The notes under the pieces: generated by a model
Told to the model about the DNA's origin: nothing
Databases searched by the model: none
The model's input: the letters and a program-made list of their open reading frames with translations, nothing else
Position numbers and translations under genes: made by a program
In this document: one piece after another, positions 14,373-21,430 of the stretch
How positions within the stretch are numbered: the stretch's first letter is position 1
Layout: every line of letters starts with the position of its first letter
Origin: a virus
Direction: 5' to 3' (one strand)
Length of the DNA: 21,430 bases
Virus record (IMG/VR): IMGVR_UViG_3300038461_000015
Location: 1 to 21,430 of that record

Positions 14373-14837
14373 CTACTCTTTCTTGTGCGCTTCTGCCCTG
14401 AGCGTCTCCTGTTCGTAATCCCAGGTGGTTTCGACTGTGGTCACGAACCCGGCTGCTTCGATGGCCGCCCGGAAGGTCGCCAGACTCCAGCCGGTCTTGT
14501 GGAACTCGCCCTCGTGAGCCTGATTGCCGAAGATGATCTGTTGCGCCCATGTCTCGCCGGGATGGTCGAGCCAGTAGCGGCACGCATAGTCCAGATTCGG
14601 AACCTGGATCACGGCTGTGCCGCCGGGACGGAGGACGCGGAACCATTCGGCCAGCGTCGGCGCGACTTGCGCGAGCGGCACGTGCTCCAGAGCGTGGCTT
14701 GACCAGATCTCGTCAACCGAACCGTCAGCGAGCGGCAGCGCCCACATCTCAGCCCGAATGTCGGCCCCGGTGAAGGCGTCCACCGTCTTGAAGTCCGAAG
14801 CGTGCCGGATCGGGCCGGCGCCTATGTCGAGTTTCAC
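14373..14837 (-). CDS. SAM-dependent methyltransferase (class I)
   Basis: The protein has 154 residues from GTG 14837, overlapping the portal stop by four bases (GTGA). LDIGAGP (residues 3-9) is motif I for S-adenosylmethionine binding and begins almost at the N-terminus, so this is a minimal enzyme. Motif II-like LADGSVDEIWSSHALEHVP (36-54) and motif III-like EWFRVLRPGGTAVIQVPN (64-81) follow. WAQQIIFGNQAHEGEFHKTG and TFRAAIEAAGF near the end are as in methyltransferases grouped with sugar and polysaccharide genes. It lacks a DPPY or ENV motif, so DNA methylation is unlikely. Substrate is unknown. A glycosyltransferase six genes downstream in the same operon makes sugar or protein modification plausible. 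Confidence 0.8.
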   Translation of the reverse strand: MKLDIGAGPIRHASDFKTVDAFTGADIRAEMWALPLADGSVDEIWSSHALEHVPLAQVAPTLAEWFRVLRPGGTAVIQVPNLDYACRYWLDHPGETWAQQIIFGNQAHEGEFHKTGWSLATFRAAIEAAGFVTTVETTWDYEQETLRAEAHKKE

Positions 14838-16351
14838 TTCGGCGGGGCGTCCGGGGCGCCTGTCGCGGCCATCATCGGCAGCCCGTTGTGGCCGCCTCCA
14901 GCGGCCGGCGGCATGGCGTCCATCGCCATCGGATCGGGGTTAGCCGTCGTCACGAGTATCGGAGGCGGGGGAGGCTCGGCAGCCTTCGCCGCTGCGATAA
15001 TCTGCTTCGCCCGTTCGATCTGCTGCGGTGTCAGGCCCGCCATCTCCCACAACATCTCGTCCGGCACGTTGAGCGATCCGAGCTTGACCAACGAGTCCAC
15101 ATGGGCGGCCTCGTTGCGGCTCTCCGGGTCGCGCCAGATCGTCTCGGAGTCCATGATCTTGCCGCGGGGGTCGCCCCTGACGAGGAAGCCGAGGCGGATG
15201 ACCTCTTCCCAGCCCTCGCCGAGGAACCGCTGCTTGCGCTCGGCCTTGCGCGTCAGACCTGTCTCGGAGGCAGCCAGCGATTCGCCGGACGGAAAACTGC
15301 CCTGGCCGCCCATGAAGTAGTGCGCCGGTGTGCGGGTTTCGGACGCGATGTGCATGACGACGAGTTCAATCGCCTGCCGATAGTTGGCGAGGTCCGTGAC
15401 ATCGAACTCGCCGAACTTCGCGTCCGGGTTTTCCTCCATCCACATCTCGCCCGGACCCGACTTGTAGGGCTCGATGTCCTGGCCCGTGTCGGGGTCTTTC
15501 TCGATCTCCATTCCGATGGCGTACCGCTGTCGGAAGGCCGCATACTCGGACGCCACGAGCATGTCGAGGAAGAGTTTGTTCAGCGCGTTCTGCTTCGGGA
15601 TCACGTCCCGGATCTCCGAGACGCCTGGCCCACGGAGGCGCGGGCGGTTGACCAGCGGCACGACCGGCACCACGCCGAGCGGGTTGGGCAGCGGCCACGT
15701 CTCGCCGGGGACTTCGCGGGGGATCAGCCCATACCGGCCGACCGTGCGTATTGCGGTAGTTCCCCCCTTGGGCGGCTTCGTGCGCCATTTCTCGATGGAA
15801 TCCGGGAGATAGAGCGTGAAGCAGACAGACCCATCGTCCTCACCCCAGCGCTTGAGTGCGGCCAGTCGGTCGCCGCTGCATCGATCGAGTCCGACCGCCA
15901 TTTCGAGCGCGTCCTGGACGGTGAACTCGGCCTTTGTGCCGTCCTCTTCGTCGGGCGAGACGAGGACCGAGCATTGGCCCTTGACGAGCGCCTCTGTGTG
16001 GGCGATCTGGGACCACGCATCCATGCCGTTTTCCTGCCACATTCGCCAGGCATCGTCGTCGGCCTCGAGGTCCGCGCCCATGCGGAACCCTTCTACGTCG
16101 AGCCGTTCCTCGACGGCATCCACCACGAGGCCGCAGAAGTTGTCCGAGAACCCCGCGAACAGGTTGCCGAAGGCCGCGCGGTACTTCGCGCCCGCGTACA
16201 GCATCGGGTGTTTGCCCTGGTAGTAATCGTCAAACCGCTGCATCGGAAACGCCCGGTCGTCCAGCTCGCGCGAGAGACGGTTCATCCACCATTCGGGCGA
16301 ATAGACCGTGGCAGAGGTGGAGATAATCGGGGCGCCCGTCATGTCAATCAT
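14834..16351 (-). CDS. Portal protein (SPP1 gp6-like)
   Basis: The protein has 505 residues from ATG 16351, with AGGAG seven bases upstream. The opening WWMNRLSRELDDRAFPMQRF, then DYYQGKHPMLYAGAKYRAAF and NFCGLVVDAVEERLDVEGFR, is the standard start of SPP1 gp6-like portals. VVPLVNRPRLRGPGVSEIRD with PKQNALNKLFLDMLVASEYA marks the stem and crown region, and RTPAHYFMGGQGSFPSGESL is another portal signature. The C-terminal 60 residues are Pro/Ala/Met-rich and disordered. It forms the dodecameric DNA channel at one vertex and docks terminase, encoded just before it. Confidence 0.9.
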   Translation of the reverse strand: MIDMTGAPIISTSATVYSPEWWMNRLSRELDDRAFPMQRFDDYYQGKHPMLYAGAKYRAAFGNLFAGFSDNFCGLVVDAVEERLDVEGFRMGADLEADDDAWRMWQENGMDAWSQIAHTEALVKGQCSVLVSPDEEDGTKAEFTVQDALEMAVGLDRCSGDRLAALKRWGEDDGSVCFTLYLPDSIEKWRTKPPKGGTTAIRTVGRYGLIPREVPGETWPLPNPLGVVPVVPLVNRPRLRGPGVSEIRDVIPKQNALNKLFLDMLVASEYAAFRQRYAIGMEIEKDPDTGQDIEPYKSGPGEMWMEENPDAKFGEFDVTDLANYRQAIELVVMHIASETRTPAHYFMGGQGSFPSGESLAASETGLTRKAERKQRFLGEGWEEVIRLGFLVRGDPRGKIMDSETIWRDPESRNEAAHVDSLVKLGSLNVPDEMLWEMAGLTPQQIERAKQIIAAAKAAEPPPPPILVTTANPDPMAMDAMPPAAGGGHNGLPMMAATGAPDAPPK

Positions 16352-16362
16352 CGATCGTCTCC

Positions 16363-17811
16363 TCAGAAGCTCGCGTGTCGGTAGATTTTCTTGATGGTCG
16401 GTGGCTCAGAGGCGAGCCAAACTGCCCGGATCGCCGCGAGCGCGGCAGTAATCGGTCGGTCGTCATTACCGCGGACGGCTTGGAAACTGCCGGACTCGTC
16501 ATGCTCCTTGCGGGCCGTCCAGACAAGGTCGTTCGTGACGGCTGCGCAATCCGTCCACTTCACCTTCCCGGCCTCGACTGCCGTCACGAACCGCGAAGAG
16601 GCGTTGGCGTACTGCTGTCCGGCGATCGCTTCCGACTTCGGGAAGAACTTGGCGAGCACGGCGTCGGTGAGGGGGTCGAAGCCGACATCGACCACGCCGT
16701 ACTGTGTCGCGGCGATGCGTAGGTCTGCCCCTAGCTTGTCCGTATCGATCGGGTTGCCCGGAACATCGAAGAGGAGTCGGAGGCCGGTCGTTCCATCCGC
16801 CCGGGGCCAGGCAATCGCGGCACTGGCCCGCTGGCCGCGCGGGTCGAGCGCGATCCCCATGAACGCCTTGGTCGGGATCTCCACTTCCGTCTCGCCGAGC
16901 TTCCATGCAGCGTCACTGACCAGGCGCTCACGTATCGAGACGACCCACCGGCAGAGGTGCTCCACCTCGAAGATTGAGAGCGTCCCGGCAAGCTTGTTCG
17001 AGAGGTACTCGGATTCGAGGTTGCCGAAGACCGAACCCATACCCTCGGGCTCGTGTCCCATCGCGGGGTTCGCTTCGGCCCACCCTTTGACATCATCTGC
17101 GGGGAGTGAAGGGGTCGCCGACCATTCGAGATACGCGAGTCCGGGGTCTTTGTCGGCCCTATCGCGGAGCGCGTTCAGGACTGCGCTCTGCTCGTCACCC
17201 GCGTTCGAGAGGTAGAGGATCTGCGGATCAGTGGAAGCAATCGTCGTGGGTTTTGCGGCGGCGATGAAGTCCCACGAGTCGAACTCGCGCAGTTCATCAA
17301 TGATGACGAGGTCGCGGGACGGCCCACGAGCGCCGCCTCGGGTCGGGGCGACGATGCTGTAGACGCCGCCGTTCGAGAGCCGGATTTCCTCCTGGCCGTT
17401 GGCGTAGCGAGGCTTGGTCTGGCGGTCGTTGCGCAGCGGAAACAGGACGTTGTCCTGCTCCCACATGATGTCCGCCACGCGGTAGAAGATGTCCCGGGGC
17501 AGCGATCGATCCTGCGCCGTGTGCATGATCCGCTTGCCCTCGCGGAGACGCTTGACGATCAGCGGAACAAGGATTTCGGTCTTGCCGTTCTGCCGGGCAA
17601 CGACGATCGCGACCTCGCGGAAGAGATGCCGGCCGTCCCGCCCCGTGGCTTCGAGGTAGCGCGCTGCGGACACCTGCCAGGACATGAGCGAGATGCCGAC
17701 GCCGACCGCGGTCTCGCGGAACGCGGCGAGGTCGGACTTCGCGGGGGTCGGGGGTGAGACACGCGGCTTGGCCCGGCCCTTTGGTGATACGACTATCGGC
17801 ATGGCGAGCAT
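16363..17811 (-). CDS. Terminase large subunit
   Basis: The protein has 482 residues from ATG 17811, overlapping the HNH gene TGA by one base; GTG 17814 or ATG 17802 are alternatives. It is the ATPase and nuclease that packages DNA. VVARQNGKTE (about 70-79) is the variant Walker A motif of phage terminases, LVIIDELRE (168-176) is Walker B with the catalytic Glu, and ILYLSNAG (198-205) is the coupling motif. The nuclease half starts at FMGIALDPRG with metal-binding Asp, continues through VVDVGFDPLTDAVLAKFF, and ends NDDRPITAALAAIRAVWLA. No small terminase is recognised nearby; the upstream HNH protein occupies the usual neighbouring slot. Confidence 0.9.
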   Translation of the reverse strand: MLAMPIVVSPKGRAKPRVSPPTPAKSDLAAFRETAVGVGISLMSWQVSAARYLEATGRDGRHLFREVAIVVARQNGKTEILVPLIVKRLREGKRIMHTAQDRSLPRDIFYRVADIMWEQDNVLFPLRNDRQTKPRYANGQEEIRLSNGGVYSIVAPTRGGARGPSRDLVIIDELREFDSWDFIAAAKPTTIASTDPQILYLSNAGDEQSAVLNALRDRADKDPGLAYLEWSATPSLPADDVKGWAEANPAMGHEPEGMGSVFGNLESEYLSNKLAGTLSIFEVEHLCRWVVSIRERLVSDAAWKLGETEVEIPTKAFMGIALDPRGQRASAAIAWPRADGTTGLRLLFDVPGNPIDTDKLGADLRIAATQYGVVDVGFDPLTDAVLAKFFPKSEAIAGQQYANASSRFVTAVEAGKVKWTDCAAVTNDLVWTARKEHDESGSFQAVRGNDDRPITAALAAIRAVWLASEPPTIKKIYRHASF

Positions 17812-18146
17812 CACTCGGCCTTGCTGTAGCTGCGGGTGACAACTGACGAGTCGATCGGCGGCCCCATGCGGACCGGAGCCAAACCGCCGCCCTGAACCTG
17901 CCGCGCGGCCAGGACTTCCGCGTCGGTCATCAGCGAGCCGCCCTTGATGAGGTTGCAGGGACGGCAGAGCACACGCATGTTCTTCGTGTCGAAGACGGCG
18001 CCGCCGTAGTGCCGCGGGACGATATGGTCAACATGCAGCGGCCGGTCGGTCGAGCCACAGATCTGGCACTGGTTGCGGTCGCGTCGGCGGACGAACTGGG
18101 CGAGCCTCTGATAGCTCCGCGTGCCCAGAGGCTTAGCGGCGACCAT
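17811..18146 (-). CDS. HNH endonuclease adjacent to terminase
   Basis: The protein has 111 residues from ATG 18146, with GGGAG six bases upstream; extensions to 18167 or 18296 lack a ribosome site. The compact HNH fold has C27/C30 (CQICGS), HVDHIVPRHYGG with D40-H41, N56, C61/C64 (CRPCN) and N65. HNH proteins directly before terminase and portal are widespread in phages of the HK97 type and are needed for terminase-linked DNA cleavage in packaging in several of them. It is thus likely a packaging partner rather than a homing enzyme, unlike the two plus-strand HNH genes. The C-terminal 40 residues are probably flexible. Confidence 0.85.
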   Translation of the reverse strand: MVAAKPLGTRSYQRLAQFVRRRDRNQCQICGSTDRPLHVDHIVPRHYGGAVFDTKNMRVLCRPCNLIKGGSLMTDAEVLAARQVQGGGLAPVRMGPPIDSSVVTRSYSKAE

Positions 18147-18420
18147 TAGGGGCTCCCGGTGGTGCATAGAGTGGAGTGCATAAACGCGCCGCCGACCTGA
18201 TACCGAGTGGATAGCAGGGCGTGGAAGCTCGGGGGAGAGAGAAAACGGAAGGCCCGGTTTCCGTTTGTGAGGCGTGCGGCCCTGTGGTGCCCCCACCGCC
18301 CCCTATCCATTAGGCAGTTAGGCGTGTATACCCTCTGTTTGTAAGGTTGTGCCACGTTGGCTATCGTAATCCACTCTATGCACTTAGGTTCAGCGTAGCG
18401 GATAGCCACTGCATAGACGC
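18147..18420. other. Intergenic region before the packaging operon
   Basis: This is the longest stretch without a convincing gene and is visibly lower in GC than its flanks, especially 18301-18420. On the minus strand TATACA (18326-18331) resembles a -10 box, with GGCACA 17 bases upstream as a weak -35, so it may hold a promoter for the packaging and head genes. A minus-strand frame (GTG 18424 to TAA 18146) spans it, overlapping both neighbouring genes, but its codon composition does not look like the flanking genes. The 14-bp inverted repeat is listed separately. Confidence 0.45.
18162..18383. repeat. 14-bp perfect inverted repeat, arms about 200 bp apart
   Basis: GTGCATAGAGTGGA at 18162-18175 is the exact reverse complement of TCCACTCTATGCAC at 18370-18383. 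The core TGCATAGA recurs a third time at 18410-18417. The arms could be binding sites for a regulator, recognition sites of an adjacent HNH protein, or remnants of an insertion. Confidence 0.7.
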
Positions 18421-19278
18421 TCACCTGCGTTCAGCCTTGCTCTTACGCGCCCACCACGTCGGCAAGTCATCGCCCTTCTCGACGTTGCACATGCGATGTG
18501 CAGGCTGGAGGTTGTCAAGTCTGTCGCTCCCACCAACCGCAAGCGGCACGATGTGGTCGATCGTCAATGCGAGAGGATGCTGGACCCCTACGTCGCGACG
18601 GATAGGCAGACAGCAGATACCGCAGATGTAGCCGTCGCGCTCCAGAACCAGCGGACGTAGACGCAGTACCTTGTGCTTGCCGCGTCTTCGAACCCGCTCA
18701 CAACCCCTACCGCGATGCCATGCGTCGTAACAGTCGCGTGAACAGAACCGGGCATGCGGCTGGTAACTGTCGAACGTCGTCTGGCAATGCGGGCACGTCA
18801 GAGAACCGTGACCGAGACTTGCCTCTACGCCTGCATCATGGCGGCGAGCGCGTTCCTGCCCAGCGCAACTCTTGGAACAGAAGCGACTCTCCCCCGATCG
18901 CTTGCCCACGAACATGGCACCGCAGAACTCACAGGGCCTTGTCCGTTCGGCTACATCAGCCAACCCAGCAAGGACTTTGGCTGAATGGCGGGCTTCCCGG
19001 ATTGACTCTCTCGCTTCGCGTCGCAGTTCGACCGTCTCAGGCGAGGGTTTCGGGCGGCCATGCGATACGCCATGTGGGCGACACCTGAGTGAGCAACTAG
19101 CCTGCCCGTTATTGGTCGGGCTGAAGTCGGCTCCGCATTTGGCGCATGCCCGAGTCGGATAACGATGCCGATGCGAACTCCAGTTGCAACGCTCGCTGCA
19201 ATACTTCTGATTGGCGTTTGCCGTCACGAATGGGGCGCCGCAGACGAGGCAGGAACGAGCGACATGGAGCGCGGGCAT
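18421..19278 (-). CDS. HNH endonuclease with four N-terminal zinc knuckles
   Basis: The protein has 285 residues from ATG 19278, overlapping the preceding stop by one base (TGATG). Four Cys4 zinc motifs precede the nuclease: C10/C13/C27/C31, C45/C48/C62/C66, C116/C119/C134/C138 and C162/C165/C179/C183. The middle, residues 76-112, is a charged helix. The HNH domain has C219/C222 (YICGIC), DH at 241-242 in TIDHIVPLAVGGSD, N256, H261, C264 and N265. The zinc array probably recognises DNA sequence. It lies between the lysis-like block and the packaging block and is followed by an AT-richer intergenic region, suggesting a mobile homing gene. Being on the same strand and overlapped with its upstream neighbour, it is co-transcribed with them. 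Confidence 0.8.
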   Translation of the reverse strand: MPALHVARSCLVCGAPFVTANANQKYCSERCNWSSHRHRYPTRACAKCGADFSPTNNGQASCSLRCRPHGVSHGRPKPSPETVELRREARESIREARHSAKVLAGLADVAERTRPCEFCGAMFVGKRSGESRFCSKSCAGQERARRHDAGVEASLGHGSLTCPHCQTTFDSYQPHARFCSRDCYDAWHRGRGCERVRRRGKHKVLRLRPLVLERDGYICGICCLPIRRDVGVQHPLALTIDHIVPLAVGGSDRLDNLQPAHRMCNVEKGDDLPTWWARKSKAERR

Positions 19279-19520
19279 CAGTTCGCCCTCGCTGCCATGC
19301 GATGCCAACGGATCAGCCGGGCCACTTCCTTGGGCGGCAGCCCCTCGGTGTTGCCAGCCTCCAGGTCATCTGCACGGTCGCGGTGATACTCGGGCGAGTT
19401 GAGGTACTCAGACATGCGGAAGGCCGGGACGTCTCCCGGCTCTGTCCGCCTAGCCGCCCGATACGGCTCCGATCCAGTGGCCCCATCGGGACTCGGCCAC
19501 TGGTCGGCTCGTTCGCTCAT
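19278..19520 (-). CDS. Small hypothetical protein
   Basis: The protein has 80 residues. ATG 19520 overlaps the preceding stop (ATGA). It is hydrophilic, with acidic and basic residues alternating: MSERADQWPSPDGATG, then MSEYLNSPEYHRDRADDLEA and LPPKEVARLIRWHRMAAR. The second half may be two short helices. No signal peptide or membrane segment and no family recognised. The overlaps on both sides argue that it is a real gene. Confidence 0.6.
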   Translation of the reverse strand: MSERADQWPSPDGATGSEPYRAARRTEPGDVPAFRMSEYLNSPEYHRDRADDLEAGNTEGLPPKEVARLIRWHRMAARAN

Positions 19521-19768
19521 GTCAGGCGCCGTCGCTTGATGATCTGCCCGGCAGGGATGACGATTACGCCCGTGGCGTTGGCACCGTTGACGCTGCCCGC
19601 GAGCATGACGCCCCGCTTGTCATCCGCCAGGACGAAGCCGACCGACACACAGTTCGTCTTCAGATGGTGTCGGTTCTTGACCATGCGCTTGATTGGCGTC
19701 CAGCTGGACAACTCGACATAGGAGTCGAGCCACTCGACTTCGAGTCGCCACGCCTTGCGGTGACTCAC
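19517..19768 (-). CDS. Small conserved-looking hypothetical protein
   Basis: The protein has 83 residues from GTG 19768, chosen because GTGA overlaps the stop of the preceding gene. VSHRKAWRLEVEWLDSYVEL, then SWTPIKRMVKNRHHLKTNCV and SVGFVLADDKRGVMLAGSVN suggest a compact alpha/beta domain ending in IVIPAGQIIKRRRL. The WxxxxxxxxxR...V GFVLADDxxGVxLAxSxN pattern is of a kind I associate with small phage proteins of unknown role. No catalytic motif is visible. Confidence 0.7.
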   Translation of the reverse strand: MSHRKAWRLEVEWLDSYVELSSWTPIKRMVKNRHHLKTNCVSVGFVLADDKRGVMLAGSVNGANATGVIVIPAGQIIKRRRLT

Positions 19769-19950
19769 GACTGCGCCTCTGTCTCTACAGCCCACCATCG
19801 GCTGTGCGCGTAGCCATCTGTCGGAGAGTTGCCCACCATCGGCTGGATGGGCGCAGGGTTGACCGCCATTGAGGCAGCGGGCATTACTCGCTCCGCGAGG
19901 TGCGAGGTGGCCCGAAGGCTCTCGCCGTGCTGTGCGCGGGCGGTCAGCAT
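19765..19950 (-). CDS. Small hypothetical protein
   Basis: The protein has 61 residues from ATG 19950, four bases after the holin-like stop; it ends in a GTGA overlap with the next gene. It is Ala/Ser/Pro-rich (MLTARAQHGESLRATSHLAE, VNPAPIQPMVGNSP) with Trp-Trp near the end. Composition suggests little fixed structure. The tight spacing is the main evidence for coding. Confidence 0.5.
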   Translation of the reverse strand: MLTARAQHGESLRATSHLAERVMPAASMAVNPAPIQPMVGNSPTDGYAHSRWWAVETEAQS

Positions 19951-19954
19951 GTGG

Positions 19955-20287
19955 TTATGCCCTGACCCAGATCTCGGGGCGCCGGAGCCCGGCATGGCTC
20001 GCGGCGCGCTGCACTCGGGAGGCGGGCGCGTATCCGAACGTCCCGAGGAACCAGGTCACGATGCCCGGCAGGAGGTTGCTCTTGAAGACGGCGATGACGG
20101 TCGGGATGGCGACGACCGCGAAGGCGAGCGCCTGCGCTTGCAGATCCACCCAGCTCGTCGGCCAGCTGAAGCCGAAGGCAAATGCCAGGGCCAGGACGGC
20201 CGCAACGATCGAGCCGATGCCCGTACGGGCCCAGAGCGGCAACAGCAGCCAGGCGTTGTGGATCTTGGCGACGAGAGAGGCGAACAT
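19955..20287 (-). CDS. Holin-like membrane protein
   Basis: The protein has 110 residues from ATG 20287, with AGGAG five bases upstream. Longer upstream readings are out-of-frame shadows of the peptidase. Two clear membrane helices lie at about 23-42 (GIGSIVAAVLALAFAFGFSW) and 50-68 (QAQALAFAVVAIPTVIAVF), with a third, weaker one at 71-86. The C-terminus is basic. Small size, helices and position right after a lytic-type peptidase fit a holin, which would form pores in the inner membrane. Holins have little sequence conservation, so this rests on topology and context; a general membrane protein is the alternative. Confidence 0.65.
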   Translation of the reverse strand: MFASLVAKIHNAWLLLPLWARTGIGSIVAAVLALAFAFGFSWPTSWVDLQAQALAFAVVAIPTVIAVFKSNLLPGIVTWFLGTFGYAPASRVQRAASHAGLRRPEIWVRA

Positions 20288-20295
20288 CTTGTCTC

Positions 20296-21246
20296 CTAGC
20301 TGAGCGTGACTTTGGAAGTGAGGACCCAGTACCCCGCGTAGAAGCCGTCCATGATGCGGACGAACTCGCCGCGCGGCGGCTTGGTCCCGGAGTAGGGCGC
20401 GGTGACGGTCACGGCGGCATCGGCATGGCAGTGCGAGTCGCGCAGCCACAGATGGCTCTTGGTCTGCCCGGCCGCGTTGTATCCGGTCAGGGGGCCTCGA
20501 TGGACCGTCACGAGACGCGGAGCCGCGAAGGGCGTGATTGCGATGACGGGTCCAGCCGGGTCGGGCGCGTCGATGGTGACGAAGCATTCAAGACTGGCGT
20601 CGAGGTAGGCATATGGCAGCCAACAGGTGCCGGCGACGCCCCACTTCGGACCCCAGGAGTTCTGGATCAGCAGCGCGCCGGGAGTGCCGTTGGGAACGGT
20701 ATGGGCGTCGTCCCAGCCGATGATCGAGATGGCGTGCCCGCCGGCGACGGAGTCCGGGTACGGTAGGGTGCCGTCGCCGTGTGGCCGGAACCACGAGTTG
20801 CGCCAGTCGACGCCGAGCCATGCCCAGCCTCGGGCGTACACCGCCGTCTTGGCTTCGAAGACGGTCCGGCAGAGCGCGTAGCTGGCGATCTTGAGCCGCT
20901 CGCCCTTGCGGGCCGTCGAGGTGGCAAGCGCGCCGGTCTTGAGCAGCGCCGCGGCGGCGTTGCGGATCTCCGCGCCATTCGGCCCGCCACCCGCGAGGCG
21001 GAACAGGTCGCCCGCGTCGAATGCCACGAGCTCGTGCGCCTCGGGCTGTTCGGTGATCGTCCGCCCCAAAACGCCGGAGTAGGCGACACATTGCGGGGCC
21101 GTGCCCTGATTGAGCACCGGGGCCTTGACCGGGCAGCGATAGGCCGCCGGGAGCGGCACGGCGGCGAGATAGCGGCTGACCGGATGGTCCTGTGGGTCGG
21201 GGACGAACGGCAGCTTGCCGAGTGTGAGATTGGCCGGCATGGTCAT
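20296..21246 (-). CDS. Papain-like (C1 family) cysteine peptidase
   Basis: The protein has 316 residues from ATG 21246, which overlaps the upstream stop (ATGA); GGAG lies nine bases before. Catalytic residues are all present: Q47 (oxyanion) and C53 in NQGTAPQCVAYS with papain's exact six-residue spacing, H171 in GGHAISIIGWDD, and N196 in QNSWGPKWG. There is no signal peptide and little room for a propeptide, only 45 residues before Q47. The C-terminal 80 residues (APRLVTVHRGPLTGYNAAGQ, PRGEFVRIMDGFYAGYWVLT) form an extra domain, perhaps for binding. The gene directly precedes a holin-like gene, so it may serve in lysis or entry, by cleaving peptide cross-links or surface protein. Virion protein processing is an alternative. 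Confidence 0.8.
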   Translation of the reverse strand: MTMPANLTLGKLPFVPDPQDHPVSRYLAAVPLPAAYRCPVKAPVLNQGTAPQCVAYSGVLGRTITEQPEAHELVAFDAGDLFRLAGGGPNGAEIRNAAAALLKTGALATSTARKGERLKIASYALCRTVFEAKTAVYARGWAWLGVDWRNSWFRPHGDGTLPYPDSVAGGHAISIIGWDDAHTVPNGTPGALLIQNSWGPKWGVAGTCWLPYAYLDASLECFVTIDAPDPAGPVIAITPFAAPRLVTVHRGPLTGYNAAGQTKSHLWLRDSHCHADAAVTVTAPYSGTKPPRGEFVRIMDGFYAGYWVLTSKVTLS

Positions 21247-21428
21247 TCGGGGATGCTCCGTTTGGTGGCGCCGCATTGGCAGACGAGGTAGACGACGGGG
21301 TGGTAGAAGCCAAAGGGAGCGCCCGGATAGGTCACGGGCTCAGTGGCGACGTGGCCGATTACCCAGACGTGGGTATGCACCGGTTCGAGCGTCTGGTAGC
21401 CCGACGCATGGGTCTTGACGCGGCAGTC
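21243..21428 (-). CDS. Small CxC protein, N-terminus beyond window
   Basis: A minus-strand frame is open from the right edge to TGA 21245-21243, giving 61 visible residues. It overlaps the peptidase ATG by four bases (ATGA). The sequence looks coding: YQTLEPVHTHVWVIGHVATE, then VTYPGAPFGFYHPVVYLVCQCGATKRSIPE in pieces, with CxC near the end and a His-rich start, suggesting a small zinc-binding fold. Function is unknown. The competing minus-strand frames contain stops within this interval. Confidence 0.65.
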   Translation of the reverse strand, partial: DCRVKTHASGYQTLEPVHTHVWVIGHVATEPVTYPGAPFGFYHPVVYLVCQCGATKRSIPE

Positions 21429-21430
21429 TG

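Noticed and set aside
14888-16384. Plus-strand open frame of 498 codons
   Set aside because: It is antisense to the portal gene, which has clear family signatures and a ribosome site.
17811-18146. Terminase-adjacent HNH as a homing endonuclease
   Set aside because: It is on the operon strand, overlaps terminase, and has the position and compact form of packaging-associated HNH proteins.

Overview
The window is a contiguous piece of a tailed-phage (siphovirus) genome or prophage from a high-GC host. Almost every gene lies on the minus strand, so the genome reads from right (21430) to left (1). The evidence is the complete, correctly ordered packaging-head-neck-tail series, the ATGA, GTGA, TGATG and TAATG stop/start overlaps, and AGGAG-type ribosome sites. 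An SPP1 gp6-like portal and a ReqiPepy6 Gp37-like tail protein recall phages of Actinobacteria, but the host cannot be fixed from the sequence. No integrase, repressor or replication gene is present, so lifestyle is unknown.

Layout in transcription order (right to left). Lysis-like block: a partial small CxC protein (21428-21243), a papain-like C1 peptidase (21246-20296), a small holin-like membrane protein (20287-19955), three short coupled unknown genes (19950-19278) and a four-zinc-knuckle HNH endonuclease (19278-18421). An intergenic stretch of about 270 bp with a 14-bp inverted repeat follows. Packaging and head: HNH protein (18146-17811), large terminase (17811-16363), portal (16351-14834), a SAM methyltransferase (14837-14373), a small SAP/HeH-like protein, scaffold, major capsid protein, a 26-residue ORF and a GT-A-like glycosyltransferase (12348-11623). 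Neck: adaptor, head closure and gp10-like proteins, then tail terminator and an 84-aa unknown. Tail: tail tube protein, G and G-T tail chaperones joined by a -1 frameshift, tape measure (3155-5953), Dit, the Gp37-like protein, and a fibre that runs off the left edge.

Two plus-strand genes interrupt this plan (7626-8240 and 9047-9868). They are paralogous HNH endonucleases with repeated helical N-terminal parts and a shared leader. Each sits precisely between intact structural genes and looks like a free-standing homing endonuclease insertion.

Notable points: the fibre ends in 42-residue YVTN beta-propeller repeats that are almost identical in DNA (two copies are exactly identical); a textbook CCCTTTA slippery heptamer joins the chaperone frames; the tape-measure gene lacks any ATG/GTG/TTG where it must start and has ACG in the expected place; the tail tube and head-closure proteins carry the same inserted domain of about 70 residues; and a methyltransferase and a glycosyltransferase are embedded in the head operon. 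No tRNA, rRNA, CRISPR array or convincing terminator was seen.
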